Positions 15,267 through 23,100 of a stretch of 29,592 bases of DNA are shown here, in pieces. Position numbers and translations under genes: made by a program. The notes beneath the pieces were generated by a model. That model was not told the DNA's origin and did not search any database. It saw only the letters and a list, made by a program, of their open reading frames with translations. This DNA comes from an uncultured Porphyromonas sp. (GTDB lineage: Bacteria; Bacteroidota; Bacteroidia; Bacteroidales; Porphyromonadaceae): positions 1-29,592 of the forward strand of contig NZ_CABUAN010000028.1 of assembly GCF_902489635.1 (NCBI RefSeq), read 5' to 3'. Numbering within the stretch: the first letter of the stretch is position 1; the number at the start of each line of letters is the position of its first letter.

Positions 15267-15662
15267 TTACTCTTGAGACACAGGATAGCCAGCATCTATC
15301 CATCCGAGGATTCCATCCTTGAGGTTAACGATTTGGTATCCTTCCTTTACCAGTAGCTGGGCTGCCATCATGCTCCTCTTGCCCGACCGACAATAGAGGT
15401 ATATGGGCTGACTTTTGTCGAATCTCGCTTTGACTAGTTGAGTGAAGTGTGACTCATGCACATCTATATTGATGGACTTCTCGATGTGACCTTTGGCAAA
15501 CTCATCTGCTGTGCGTACATCAAGTAGCTGTACGGTGGCACTACTTATTTCCGCTTTGAAGGTAGCTGAATCTACCGATTTGATTCCCTTTGATGCATGG
15601 CATGATCCTATTAGCATTGATAGTACTCCCATAATGATGCAGTAGTAAAGTGTACGTGTCAT
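15267..15662 (-). CDS. Rhodanese-like lipoprotein
   Basis: Single-domain rhodaneses move sulfane sulfur through an active-site cysteine. The signal peptide ends in a lipobox (LIGSC; lipidated Cys21), so the protein is probably anchored in the cell envelope. The rhodanese domain spans ~30-131: LLDVRTADEFAKGHI (47-60) and the active-site loop CRSGKRS (91-97) with the catalytic Cys91, then LKDGILGWIDAGYPV. At 131 residues it is a compact PspE/GlpE-type protein. A terminator separates it from the upstream TonB receptor, so it is probably transcribed alone. Its substrate in the envelope is unknown. Confidence 0.9.
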   Translation of the reverse strand: MTRTLYYCIIMGVLSMLIGSCHASKGIKSVDSATFKAEISSATVQLLDVRTADEFAKGHIEKSINIDVHESHFTQLVKARFDKSQPIYLYCRSGKRSMMAAQLLVKEGYQIVNLKDGILGWIDAGYPVSQE

Positions 15663-15757
15663 ATATATAATGTGTTGTGATACTAATATAACGGCTCGAA
15701 CAGCAAAGTGTTGTCCTAGAGAGCAATTTTATCTGATTTAATGCTAGACTGTAACCT

Positions 15758-15806
15758 GAAAAATAATTGGTGCGACCTCAGACTTTTGTATATCCAAGGT
15801 CGCACC
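15758..15806 (-). terminator. Intrinsic terminator of the TonB-dependent receptor gene
   Basis: Perfect 10-bp arms, GGTGCGACCT (15769-15778) and AGGTCGCACC (15797-15806), with an 18-nt loop. On the minus strand the stem is followed by AATTATTTTTC. The receptor stop codon is about 40 bp upstream. Confidence 0.75.
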
Positions 15807-15845
15807 GCTAGCTGTTACAAGAAAGATAGTTGGACCTCCTAGTAG

Positions 15846-18014
15846 TTAAAATCTATAAGTCATGGAGAGATTGATCACACGACCATTACCATGAGTATAC
15901 TCGTTATCTCTTGCTACTAATTGAGACTGGACCGTGTAGTAGGTAGTGTTGAGTAAGTTTTCTATGCCCAATGTGTAGGTAAACTTATCTACCGTAAGCC
16001 CTGCATTGAGATGCAATAAGGTGACAGGTGTTACCTTGCCTTCGCCCTCTGCATATTTTCCTTTTTCGTTTGTGGCAAAGCGGTCCCTTGCTCCAGTATA
16101 CATACCATATAGGCGTATATAGCTATGTTTCGTTGGGCGGCAATTGATATATGCTGTAATCTTCATTGGAGGGATAGACTGGCCACTCATATAGTGGTCC
16201 CAAGAGCCATCAACATACTTCTTGCCCTCCATCATGGAGAATCCAACGCCCGTCTGCCACTGTCTATTGATGGTAGCATCCATTGATAGCTCTCCACCTA
16301 CGATACGTTGGGGTGAGCGATCTACCACCCAGAATCCATCTACACTTTTAAGGTCACTACCAAGTGCTGCATAGGTGTAGAATACTGCGCCAGAAGTCTC
16401 TAACCTTGAAGCCTCTCCAAAGAGTCCTCTAACGGTAGAGTAAAAACCTATTTCGGCATTGTGAGTCTTAACAGGCGAAGTCTCTATTTTGCTCAGCACA
16501 TCACTCTTGGCATCGCGCAGGGTGCGTCCTAGGTCATATATGGAGAAGCCTTGAGAGTAAGCTAAAAATGGTTGGAACACTCTCCACTTATTCAAGGTTA
16601 CACCACCATTTAAGGATAGATTGTTGTAAGGCAGCACACCGCCTTGGACCTTAGTCCGCTCAACGCCCGCCTTCTTTGGAAGGACTTCATAGTCTGGCAC
16701 GTGTACGTCGATGCGATCATACCTTGCCCCAACCTTGATGTTGAGAAGGTCGCCGATAGTGGTTTTGGTTTGCACAAATGGTCCGAAGTTAAGAGCTGTC
16801 ATCTCTGGCACCCAATAACGTCCGTCTACAAGAGGCTGTCCAGTACGATCCATTGTGAAGTCTATCCCATACAGGAGCTTTGTAAATACTTGCTCACTCA
16901 GAGGGAGTTTGGAGTCAAGCTGAGCTTTTGCTCCGATCTGCTTTGCCTCAATGGTTGCCTGCCCGCTAGTGCCTTCCCAGCGAGGCTTCTTCTCATTATG
17001 TATCCGGTAGTCTGTCACGACCTTTAGTGCACGGCCCTGGAGGGTCGCCTCAAAGTTCGTCCCGCTGAAGATGTTTTGATGCGTGTAGCGTATGTAAGCA
17101 TTGTGATTGTACGCCATCCCCTCTGGGATTGCTTCTTTTGGCCGATCACCTTTAATTCCGATGCGTGGGCTTTCCAGGTATTTACCACCACTAGCAATGA
17201 GCGGACTGTTTTGTACGGTCCTAAAGAAGTTGTACATACCCTCGATACGTGCTGTCTCGCTTATTTGATAACCGACCTTTGCTAGGGCATTGTATGTGCG
17301 GGTATCGCCAAGCCCATATCTAGGAGAGAGGTATACGCCATCTCCATCTACCGAGCTACCCGTCTGTCCGATCACTCCATTAACCAGGTAGTCAAAACCT
17401 CCTAGCTTGCCATAGAGCTGCTGATTGAGACGGTAGCCAAATGACTGTGTCTTATTGCTAAGCAAAGAGTGATCCTGCATTGCTATGTAAGACTGACCGC
17501 CGAAAGGCTTATCATTTCTGTTCTTGCGCGTCACGATATTGATGATACCACCATTTGCTCCATTGCCATAAAGTGCGGTCGCACCTTTGATCACCTCAAT
17601 TCGCTCTACAGCCGTTGGATCAATGGTCCGAAGGTCACGGCTTGTTGCCCGCAGAGGCGTTGTTTGTGGGATGCCATCAATCAGTACTAGTACACTTCTT
17701 CCTCTCAAAGTGTTGGAGCGCTCACTAGTCGTATTGCCAGTAGAGGCCATCCCTGGCACCAAAAAGCCTACGATAGCCTGCATGTCTGGCATAGTCTTAT
17801 TGAGCTCCGCTAGTTCCTTTCGTGTTACAATTGAGATGGACGTCGCCGATTGACTTTTTACCTCTGGGGTTCTTTGAGCAGTCACGACCACTTCATCGAG
17901 TTTGACTTCATCGTGCACCTCATTTTGAGCCATGGCTGTAAGGCCTATGGAGGTAGATATTAATAGAGAAAGGGCCACGCAGCGTACCCATCTGTTTAGT
18001 CCTAAATATCTCAT
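15846..18014 (-). CDS. TonB-dependent outer-membrane receptor, IutA/siderophore-like
   Basis: TonB-dependent receptors import iron chelates, haem or cobalamin across the outer membrane. The 722-residue protein has a signal peptide (~1-29), a TonB-box region (DEVVVTAQR, ~39-47), a plug domain (~50-165) with LRGRSVLVLIDGIPQ, IERIEV-type VERIEVIKGATALYG and GGIINIVTRK, and a 22-strand-type barrel ending in LSMTYRF with a terminal F. The plug resembles the ferric-aerobactin receptor IutA. It lacks the N-terminal carboxypeptidase-like domain and SusD partner of SusC glycan transporters, so iron or siderophore uptake is likely. No Fur box was identified. Compared with its neighbours it has less biased codon use, which may hint at transfer, but this was judged by eye only. 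Confidence 0.88.
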   Translation of the reverse strand: MRYLGLNRWVRCVALSLLISTSIGLTAMAQNEVHDEVKLDEVVVTAQRTPEVKSQSATSISIVTRKELAELNKTMPDMQAIVGFLVPGMASTGNTTSERSNTLRGRSVLVLIDGIPQTTPLRATSRDLRTIDPTAVERIEVIKGATALYGNGANGGIINIVTRKNRNDKPFGGQSYIAMQDHSLLSNKTQSFGYRLNQQLYGKLGGFDYLVNGVIGQTGSSVDGDGVYLSPRYGLGDTRTYNALAKVGYQISETARIEGMYNFFRTVQNSPLIASGGKYLESPRIGIKGDRPKEAIPEGMAYNHNAYIRYTHQNIFSGTNFEATLQGRALKVVTDYRIHNEKKPRWEGTSGQATIEAKQIGAKAQLDSKLPLSEQVFTKLLYGIDFTMDRTGQPLVDGRYWVPEMTALNFGPFVQTKTTIGDLLNIKVGARYDRIDVHVPDYEVLPKKAGVERTKVQGGVLPYNNLSLNGGVTLNKWRVFQPFLAYSQGFSIYDLGRTLRDAKSDVLSKIETSPVKTHNAEIGFYSTVRGLFGEASRLETSGAVFYTYAALGSDLKSVDGFWVVDRSPQRIVGGELSMDATINRQWQTGVGFSMMEGKKYVDGSWDHYMSGQSIPPMKITAYINCRPTKHSYIRLYGMYTGARDRFATNEKGKYAEGEGKVTPVTLLHLNAGLTVDKFTYTLGIENLLNTTYYTVQSQLVARDNEYTHGNGRVINLSMTYRF

Positions 18015-18087
18015 GATATTAAATGCTTATATTGTTAGTGTAGTTTGGAGAAGTGATCCATTTGGACGACACTCCTTCTTTCGGCTA

Positions 18088-18095
18088 CAAAGTTC
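18088..18095 (-). promoter_or_regulatory. Possible -7 box of the TonB receptor gene
   Basis: The minus strand reads GAACTTTGTAGC, a near match to TAnnTTTG with the common downstream TAnC. It implies a leader of about 67 nt. No clear -33 TTTG was found. Confidence 0.4.
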
Positions 18096-18355
18096 ATAAA
18101 TTACACTATTATATGAAATACCCATATGTGTGTATTTTGAGTATGATGTGCGAAGTGTACTCTTGCGTTTGAGGCTAATCACTTACTTCCCCCCAGTCGT
18201 TCGGGGCAAGCTGGCGAAAAACGTCCAAACCATAGCAATCGTTGTAGTAAAAACGAATGTCGATGAATGCTTGAGTTGTATGCCCTGCAAATGTCTATAC
18301 TTCAACGCCTTGGTCGGACTTGCGATAGATTTCTCGCAATCTTGTGGCGTTAGTA

Positions 18356-18387
18356 TTTGCAGGTATTGGAGAAATGTATTACCTTTG
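18356..18387 (+). promoter_or_regulatory. Textbook Bacteroidetes promoter for the tRNA-Asn pair
   Basis: TTTG at 18356-18359 and TACCTTTG at 18380-18387 are both exact consensus matches and are 20 nt apart, the ideal spacing. The start would be near 18394, ten bases before the first tRNA. Confidence 0.85.
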
Positions 18388-18403
18388 CACTCACATTTGG
18401 AAC

Positions 18404-18477
18404 GCTTCCTTAGCTCAGTTGGTTAGAGCATCTGACTGTTAATCAGGGGGTCCTTGGTTCAAGTCCAAGAGGGAGCG
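18404..18477 (+). tRNA. tRNA-Asn (GTT), copy 1
   Basis: The 74-nt sequence folds into a full cloverleaf: acceptor arms GCTTCCT/AGGGAGC, anticodon stem TCTGA/TCAGG with loop CTGTTAA (anticodon GTT), and T arm CTTGG/CCAAG around TTCAAGT. The discriminator is G, and the CCA end is not encoded. It is identical to the copy 39 bp downstream. Confidence 0.97.
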
Positions 18478-18516
18478 CAAAGGTTGATCATCAGTGGGGC
18501 TGCGAAGTCTCGTACT

Positions 18517-18590
18517 GCTTCCTTAGCTCAGTTGGTTAGAGCATCTGACTGTTAATCAGGGGGTCCTTGGTTCAAGTCCAAGAGGGAGCG
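18517..18590 (+). tRNA. tRNA-Asn (GTT), copy 2
   Basis: Identical over all 74 nt to the upstream copy, with the same anticodon GTT. No promoter box lies in the 39-bp spacer, so both are probably made from one precursor starting near 18394 and ending at the terminator at 18677. Confidence 0.97.
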
Positions 18591-18676
18591 CAACGTTGCT
18601 GCACTGAGTTGTTTTGTTTTTTTGGCTTGAGAGGATGTAGTTGTCTTTTGAGCCTTCATATTTGTGGTTAACAAGA

Positions 18677-18728
18677 AATCTCCTCCCGAATATCCGTAGT
18701 AGTGGATTCGGGAGGAGATTCTTTTTTT
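18677..18728 (+). terminator. Strong intrinsic terminator after the tRNA pair
   Basis: Perfect 15-bp arms (18677-18691 and 18706-18720; AATCTCCTCCCGAAT and its complement) enclose a 14-nt loop and are followed by seven T residues at 18722-18728. It may also stop transcripts of the DUF2007 gene coming from the other side. Confidence 0.9.
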
Positions 18729-18765
18729 GTTTGATGCCGTAGGCTGCTGCCTTAATGTGTCATCA

Positions 18766-19149
18766 CTAGGATACGATCAGGACGATGAGAGCGATGATGA
18801 TCCCGATGGCGATGAGTAAGAAGAGGAGCATGGTGAGCCGCTTCTCCAGAGACCACTGGGCTGGGAGGGGTAGTCTGGTGACCCACTGCGTGAGACGTGT
18901 AGTAGGCTCGTCGCTCTCGTCGGGTAGAACGAGCTCGCCACTGTCGATAAGCTCTTGTACCTGCGGGCGGGCACTCTCTGGCACCTCGACGATGAAGCCA
19001 CCTACGTCAACGAATGCGCTGAGCATCCGTGCGCTGTAACTATTGCGTATGGTGGCGGGTATGCCATGCTCAGAGAGCAGATCGAGGAGATCGAGCGCCT
19101 CCTCTTCGACCTGATAGGAGGCTAGTTGTACCATTCGGTCATCGTTCAT
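18766..19149 (-). CDS. DUF2007-domain membrane protein
   Basis: The first ~75 residues match the DUF2007 pattern (LASYQVEEEALDLLDLLSEHGIPA, split here as LASYQVEEEALD and LLSEHGIPATIRN, followed by GGFIVEVPESARPQVQELI). This is a small alpha-beta domain of unknown function, sometimes labelled a putative signal-transducing protein. A single membrane helix lies at ~107-126 (LLFLLIAIGIIIALIVLIV), so it is a C-tail-anchored protein with the domain inside the cell. The start overlaps the nadD end by 11 bp, and it closes the wzz-like/nadD transcript. No catalytic residues were recognised. Confidence 0.75.
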   Translation of the reverse strand: MNDDRMVQLASYQVEEEALDLLDLLSEHGIPATIRNSYSARMLSAFVDVGGFIVEVPESARPQVQELIDSGELVLPDESDEPTTRLTQWVTRLPLPAQWSLEKRLTMLLFLLIAIGIIIALIVLIVS

Positions 19150-19819
19150 AAGGAGTGGTCGCTTTAGAGAGTGTGTCGTATAGTGCAGGCTGAGGAAGCC
19201 AGTGGCGCAGGTCGCGCCCCTCGTGGAGAGCCTGGCGGATCGCTGTGGAGGAGATCTCTATCTGAGGTGCTGCGCTGAGTAATCGTATCTGAGCTGTGGG
19301 GTACTGCTCGACGAGCTGGGAGAGGTCGTACCCTTTTCGTGGATAGACTACGAGTGGCAGACGATCTATGAGCTCGCCGTGGCGATACCACTGGGAGAGC
19401 GACGCTAGGCTGTCAGCACCGATGATGAGGCTGAAGGAGCAGTGCGGGTAATGCTCCTCGAGAGCGGTGAGCGTCTCTAGTGTGTAGTGTGGCTCAGGGA
19501 GCATAGACTCGATCGTGCATAACTCGTAGCGATGATCGGACTGAATAGCTTCATCGATCATGCGACAGCGCAGTGTGTAGGGTAGCGTGGGGCCTTGCTC
19601 CTTAAGCGGGTTCTGCGGGGTAGGCATGAACCATATTTGCGTTAGTCCCGACAGCTCCGGATAAGCCAAGATGTAGTCACAGAGAGCAAGGTGCCCGATG
19701 TGTAGCGGGTCAAAGCTGCCACCGAAGAGACCGACAGTCCCGCTAACGTCTGATGCTGCTGGACGTAGCTGGGTCAGATCAAGGGCCTTCCCCCTAGAGT
19801 CTTTACCTTCAGTGGTCAT
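19139..19819 (-). CDS. nadD: Nicotinate-nucleotide adenylyltransferase
   Basis: NadD joins ATP and nicotinate mononucleotide to give deamido-NAD in NAD synthesis. The nucleotidyltransferase motif GGSFDPLHIGH is at 33-43, the IGADSLASLSQW segment lies in the middle, and ISSTAIRQAL is near the C-terminus. The N-terminal ~28 residues before VGLFGGSFDP are longer than usual, but there is no closer ATG or GTG start. The 226 residues are otherwise normal. It follows the Wzz-like gene by 35 bp and overlaps the DUF2007 gene. Confidence 0.95.
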   Translation of the reverse strand: MTTEGKDSRGKALDLTQLRPAASDVSGTVGLFGGSFDPLHIGHLALCDYILAYPELSGLTQIWFMPTPQNPLKEQGPTLPYTLRCRMIDEAIQSDHRYELCTIESMLPEPHYTLETLTALEEHYPHCSFSLIIGADSLASLSQWYRHGELIDRLPLVVYPRKGYDLSQLVEQYPTAQIRLLSAAPQIEISSTAIRQALHEGRDLRHWLPQPALYDTLSKATTPYER

Positions 19820-19854
19820 AGTCTGATCGATAAAAAGTAGGGCAGTTGCCGTTA

Positions 19855-21495
19855 TTACTCAATCCAAAGGGTCTCTATGCGGGAGCGGTCTAGCTGCTGT
19901 CTGATCTGTAGCTGATGGACGACACGCTTGATCGCCCGGACTCGCGTGCTGCCACGATAGATGCAGTAGAGGCTCTGCTCTACGCTACTAGAGAGGAGGT
20001 AAGCGGTCGGATCCTCTGTGAGTGCTGGTGGAGCGATGATCGTGAGCTGGTGCTGCGTCTGTAGCTGCTTGAGTTGCTGCTGGAAAGCGGTGGAACCTAC
20101 CAGACCAGGTGTGAGCGTAGTGTGGTAGACATCACTAGGCGTCTTGCTAACAGCCTTTTGCTCTGCTAAGTCTAAGTACCACACGGCGCAGGAGACACCC
20201 CTTTGCTGTAAGGCTTGCTGTAGCTCCGCTATGAGCTGGTCGTGATACTTCGTGCTATTGGGTGTAGCGAGCTGTATGGTACGTGGCTCGCCTTGTGGTG
20301 GCGTGACGAGGGTGCACAGCTCCTCGAGATTGAGATAGAGAGCGTTCTTGCCTTTACGACCTCGCTGCAGGTCTAGTCTAAGTCGACGACGTAGGAGGCT
20401 GGGCAACTCGGAGACATAGTAGATGACGCCTCGTATAGCCCAGTAGATGTACATCAGGAGTAGCGGCAGGAGTAGACCGAGGAGTCCCATACCCGCGATG
20501 ATGAACAGGTCTGGCTGCATCTCTCTCAGCACACGAGGCTGGTCAATCAGCCTAAATGGCGACAGCCCCGCCACTGGTACCGACCCAGCAAAGCGACCTA
20601 GCGAATCGGTAACGCCCTCATCGCTTAGCTGCTCGGCCCAGCCTAGGCTATCGGTGACAAGGTACATCTCATAGAGTAGGTCTAGACAGCGACGCTCGGA
20701 GCGATCAGAGGGTAGTTCGACACGTATCACCGAGGAGAGGGGTAAGTCTTCCTTTTTCATCGTTATCTCCATATCCTGCTCGTAGGCAACGCGGGTCTCT
20801 ACGAGCGGAGAGTAGGTGATAGGGATCTCCGTATACTCCTGATCGATATGGTAAGGATAGTGCTGCGCAGGGTCGTCGAGTGTCACAGTGATAGGTCCCA
20901 CGGGAGTCTCCTGAGTCGTACCGACTGGGATGACTACATCGTACGGCTCATAAAGCGGCTGACCCTGTACGACACCTGAGAACGTACTCATCGTAACCTG
21001 CTTCGGATGCACTGGGTCATCAAGCCGAGCGATGCAGTCCACCTTGTCTGTTGGTAGGAGGTTGCCAAAGTGTACTAAGATCGGCGTCTGATTGTAGTAG
21101 TCACGCATCCCAAAGGGAGTCTTGACCCAGTAGTCCACCTGAAAGTCAATACGCTTGCCCGCCTCTTCGACGGCCGTCGTCGTACTGAGCAAAGCTGCGA
21201 TATACTCAGGCGTCCATGGCGACGTCTTGAGTGTCGAGTCGCTCAGCTGCATAATCGGCTCCGTCAGCTCGTGTGGTTGCCGTGAGGAGAGGTGCATGTA
21301 GTATGTCTGACGCCCTAGGGGACGATGGTCTGCGATGACCTTGCCCAGTACGACAAAGAGTACGACAGAGAGTACAAACCAGTACCACTGCTTCAGGATC
21401 AAACGAAGGATCTGCGAGAAGGTGGGGCGTAAGCCCTCGTCTGGATAGCTTGGCTGATCGTTGATAGCTCTATTGGGGAGCGATGATTGGGTCAT
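19855..21495 (-). CDS. Wzz-type polysaccharide co-polymerase with degenerate kinase-like tail
   Basis: Chain-length determinant proteins sit in the inner membrane and control O-antigen or capsule length with the Wzy polymerase. Two membrane helices at ~37-54 and ~330-352 bracket a large periplasmic domain, the expected topology. The proline-rich second helix region (LLLPLLLMYIYW) is typical. The cytoplasmic tail (~362-546) has the size and alpha-beta feel of a BY-kinase, but it has no Walker A (GxxxGKS/T) and no tyrosine cluster at the end. It is therefore either a kinase-dead relic or a different domain. No Wzy, flippase or O-antigen genes are adjacent. The nearest glycosyl gene is the GT2 gene at 23097. 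Confidence 0.7.
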   Translation of the reverse strand: MTQSSLPNRAINDQPSYPDEGLRPTFSQILRLILKQWYWFVLSVVLFVVLGKVIADHRPLGRQTYYMHLSSRQPHELTEPIMQLSDSTLKTSPWTPEYIAALLSTTTAVEEAGKRIDFQVDYWVKTPFGMRDYYNQTPILVHFGNLLPTDKVDCIARLDDPVHPKQVTMSTFSGVVQGQPLYEPYDVVIPVGTTQETPVGPITVTLDDPAQHYPYHIDQEYTEIPITYSPLVETRVAYEQDMEITMKKEDLPLSSVIRVELPSDRSERRCLDLLYEMYLVTDSLGWAEQLSDEGVTDSLGRFAGSVPVAGLSPFRLIDQPRVLREMQPDLFIIAGMGLLGLLLPLLLMYIYWAIRGVIYYVSELPSLLRRRLRLDLQRGRKGKNALYLNLEELCTLVTPPQGEPRTIQLATPNSTKYHDQLIAELQQALQQRGVSCAVWYLDLAEQKAVSKTPSDVYHTTLTPGLVGSTAFQQQLKQLQTQHQLTIIAPPALTEDPTAYLLSSSVEQSLYCIYRGSTRVRAIKRVVHQLQIRQQLDRSRIETLWIE

Positions 21496-21514
21496 AATGT
21501 GTGGCTATATGGTG

Positions 21515-21522
21515 CAAAGATA
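21515..21522 (-). promoter_or_regulatory. -7 box of the wzz-like/nadD/DUF2007 operon
   Basis: The minus strand reads TATCTTTGCACC, an exact TAnnTTTG match that predicts a start near 21508, only ~13 nt before the ATG. Confidence 0.6.
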
Positions 21523-21561
21523 AGAAAGTCCGTCCGATATCGCTAGAGAAGCAAGCCAGCG

Positions 21562-22563
21562 TCAGTGCGATCGAGGAAAGGAGGGACTGGAGATGGGGGT
21601 AAAAGCTAAAGAGTCGCCAGCCGAGACGAAGAGTAGATAGGAGACGTCAGACGAAAGTTGCTTGCGCATCGCCTCAGAGCCCTTGTACCCCGATGCCATA
21701 AAGGCTGTCGCTAGCGCATCCGCCTCAGCGCAGGTAGGAGCAATCACTGAGGCACTCAGTATATCAGTCTCTGCGGGGTAACCGCTCAGAGCGGAGATCG
21801 TGTGCCCGTAGACTTTTCCATCAGCTGCGACCTTGTAGTTGCGATAGTTGCCCGAGGTAGCTAGCCCTCCACGTTCGCCAGGCAAGTCGATGACCTCTTG
21901 TAGCTCTTGGCTTATCCCCAGGGAGTCTAGGTCAGGCTTAGAGATGCCGACACGCCATGCAGCACCTCGTGGGTTGCGTCCCGAGTAAGCTATCTCACCA
22001 CCTATCTCCACTAGGTAATTGGTCACGCCCGCCTTGCGTAGCCTTTCGCCTACGAGATCGGAGGCGTACCCCTTGGCAACGGAGGCGAAGTCTAGCTCCA
22101 TAGCGGGGTTCGCCTTGGTTAGCTTAGTGGAGGTGCAGGAGACTTTGTCCATACCGACCAGCTCCAGCAAACTATCCACCTGTGGCTGCGTGAGCGGATA
22201 ACCCTGTTCGAAGCCAAAGCCCCACGCATTGACCAGTGGAGCAATGGTCACGTCGTAGGCACCGCCAGACTGCTCGTAGACCCTTCGCGCTACGCTGTAG
22301 ATGGCGTAGAAGGTGCTGTCCACCGTCATCGACAGGTTGTTATTGACCGCATAGATCATAGAGGTCGAGTCGAAGGGGTTTGCCACATGGTTGACCTCTT
22401 GCAGTGCCTCATTGATCTGATCAGACAAGTCCTCGTCAGCCTGATAGGTGATGCGATAGAGCGTGCCGAAGATGAGCCCCTCGGCACTTCTGTAAGGTGC
22501 CTCTTTGTGGCATCCGCTCAGCAGGATGAGCGAGAGGAGTAGTAAGGTGACGGTGCGACGCAT
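21562..22563 (-). CDS. apbE: FAD:protein FMN transferase, lipoprotein
   Basis: ApbE attaches FMN covalently to threonine in envelope flavoproteins such as the RnfG/D and NqrB/C subunits. The signal peptide ends in a lipobox (LLSGC; Cys18). Family features include NPFDSTSMI, LDFASVAKGYASDLV, LVEIGGEIAYSGRN, GLATSGNYRNY, TISALSGYP and the metal-binding APTCAEADALATAFMASG. The length of 333 residues is typical. The canonical HIIDP is here HTISALS, a small variation. It ends an operon with the nitroreductase, 15 bp upstream. Which flavoprotein it serves is not shown here; Rnf or Nqr would be the natural targets. Confidence 0.93.
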   Translation of the reverse strand: MRRTVTLLLLSLILLSGCHKEAPYRSAEGLIFGTLYRITYQADEDLSDQINEALQEVNHVANPFDSTSMIYAVNNNLSMTVDSTFYAIYSVARRVYEQSGGAYDVTIAPLVNAWGFGFEQGYPLTQPQVDSLLELVGMDKVSCTSTKLTKANPAMELDFASVAKGYASDLVGERLRKAGVTNYLVEIGGEIAYSGRNPRGAAWRVGISKPDLDSLGISQELQEVIDLPGERGGLATSGNYRNYKVAADGKVYGHTISALSGYPAETDILSASVIAPTCAEADALATAFMASGYKGSEAMRKQLSSDVSYLLFVSAGDSLAFTPISSPSFPRSH

Positions 22564-22578
22564 GGCGGTGCGATAAGC

Positions 22579-23100
22579 TTAGATGAAGGTGACCAACTCC
22601 TCCATCGTCTTGCGACGTGGATTGCCCTCTTTGCCGGCAAAGGCTGGGTCGGGATGTCCCACTGCTAAGATGAGTATCGGCTCCTCATGCTCAGGTATCT
22701 GGAGCAGCTCACGGCATATCTCCTGGTCGAAGGCTGCCACGGTCGTAGCACCTAGGCCCATATCCTCCGCCTTGAGGAGCATGTGTGTCAGTGCTATCGA
22801 GGTATCTACATAGGTGAGGTCACAGTGCGGACGCTGCCACGCCTTGTCGTGGTCGCCGATGATAACGATATAGCTCGGAGCGTGATAAAACCAAGGCTGC
22901 TGACTGATGGCGTGGAGCTTCGCGCGTTCCTCCTCAGAGAGTACGACGACGAAGCGGAGGGGCTGAAAGTTCTTTGCCGAGGGAGCTAGTCGCCCAGCCT
23001 CCAGGATCGGTATGAGCTCAGCACGAGTCATCGGCTTGGTTGCGTCAAAGTGGCGCACCGTACGCCGTGTTGATATGATTTGGTCTAAAGTCTTAGTCAT
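22579..23100 (-). CDS. Nitroreductase-family flavoprotein
   Basis: Members are FMN enzymes that reduce nitro compounds, quinones or enones with NAD(P)H. Seen are the FMN-phosphate motif STRRTVRHFD near the N-terminus, LEAGRLAPSAKNFQPLRFVVV, and the MGLGATTVAAF and LAVGHPDP segments. The length of 173 residues fits the short, nfnB/PF00881-type subgroup. Its start overlaps the end of the glycosyltransferase gene by 4 bp, and apbE follows closely. The physiological substrate is unknown. Confidence 0.9.
   Translation of the reverse strand: MTKTLDQIISTRRTVRHFDATKPMTRAELIPILEAGRLAPSAKNFQPLRFVVVLSEEERAKLHAISQQPWFYHAPSYIVIIGDHDKAWQRPHCDLTYVDTSIALTHMLLKAEDMGLGATTVAAFDQEICRELLQIPEHEEPILILAVGHPDPAFAGKEGNPRRKTMEELVTFI

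Larger units (their letters stand above)
18015..18403. other. 389-bp region between the divergent receptor and tRNA genes
   Basis: It contains the receptor's promoter and leader at the left and the tRNA promoter at the right. Between them (about 18100-18350) lies only a small inverted repeat, TGCGA/TCGCA near 18322-18339. The 98-codon open frame that crosses into the first tRNA shows no protein features and is not accepted. Confidence 0.5.

Noticed and set aside
16644..17027. 127-codon open frame antisense to the TonB receptor
   Set aside because: The opposite frame has full TonB-receptor barrel features; this is a shadow frame.
18130..18426. 98-codon open frame ahead of the tRNAs
   Set aside because: It runs through the tRNA promoter and into the first tRNA gene and has no recognisable protein features.
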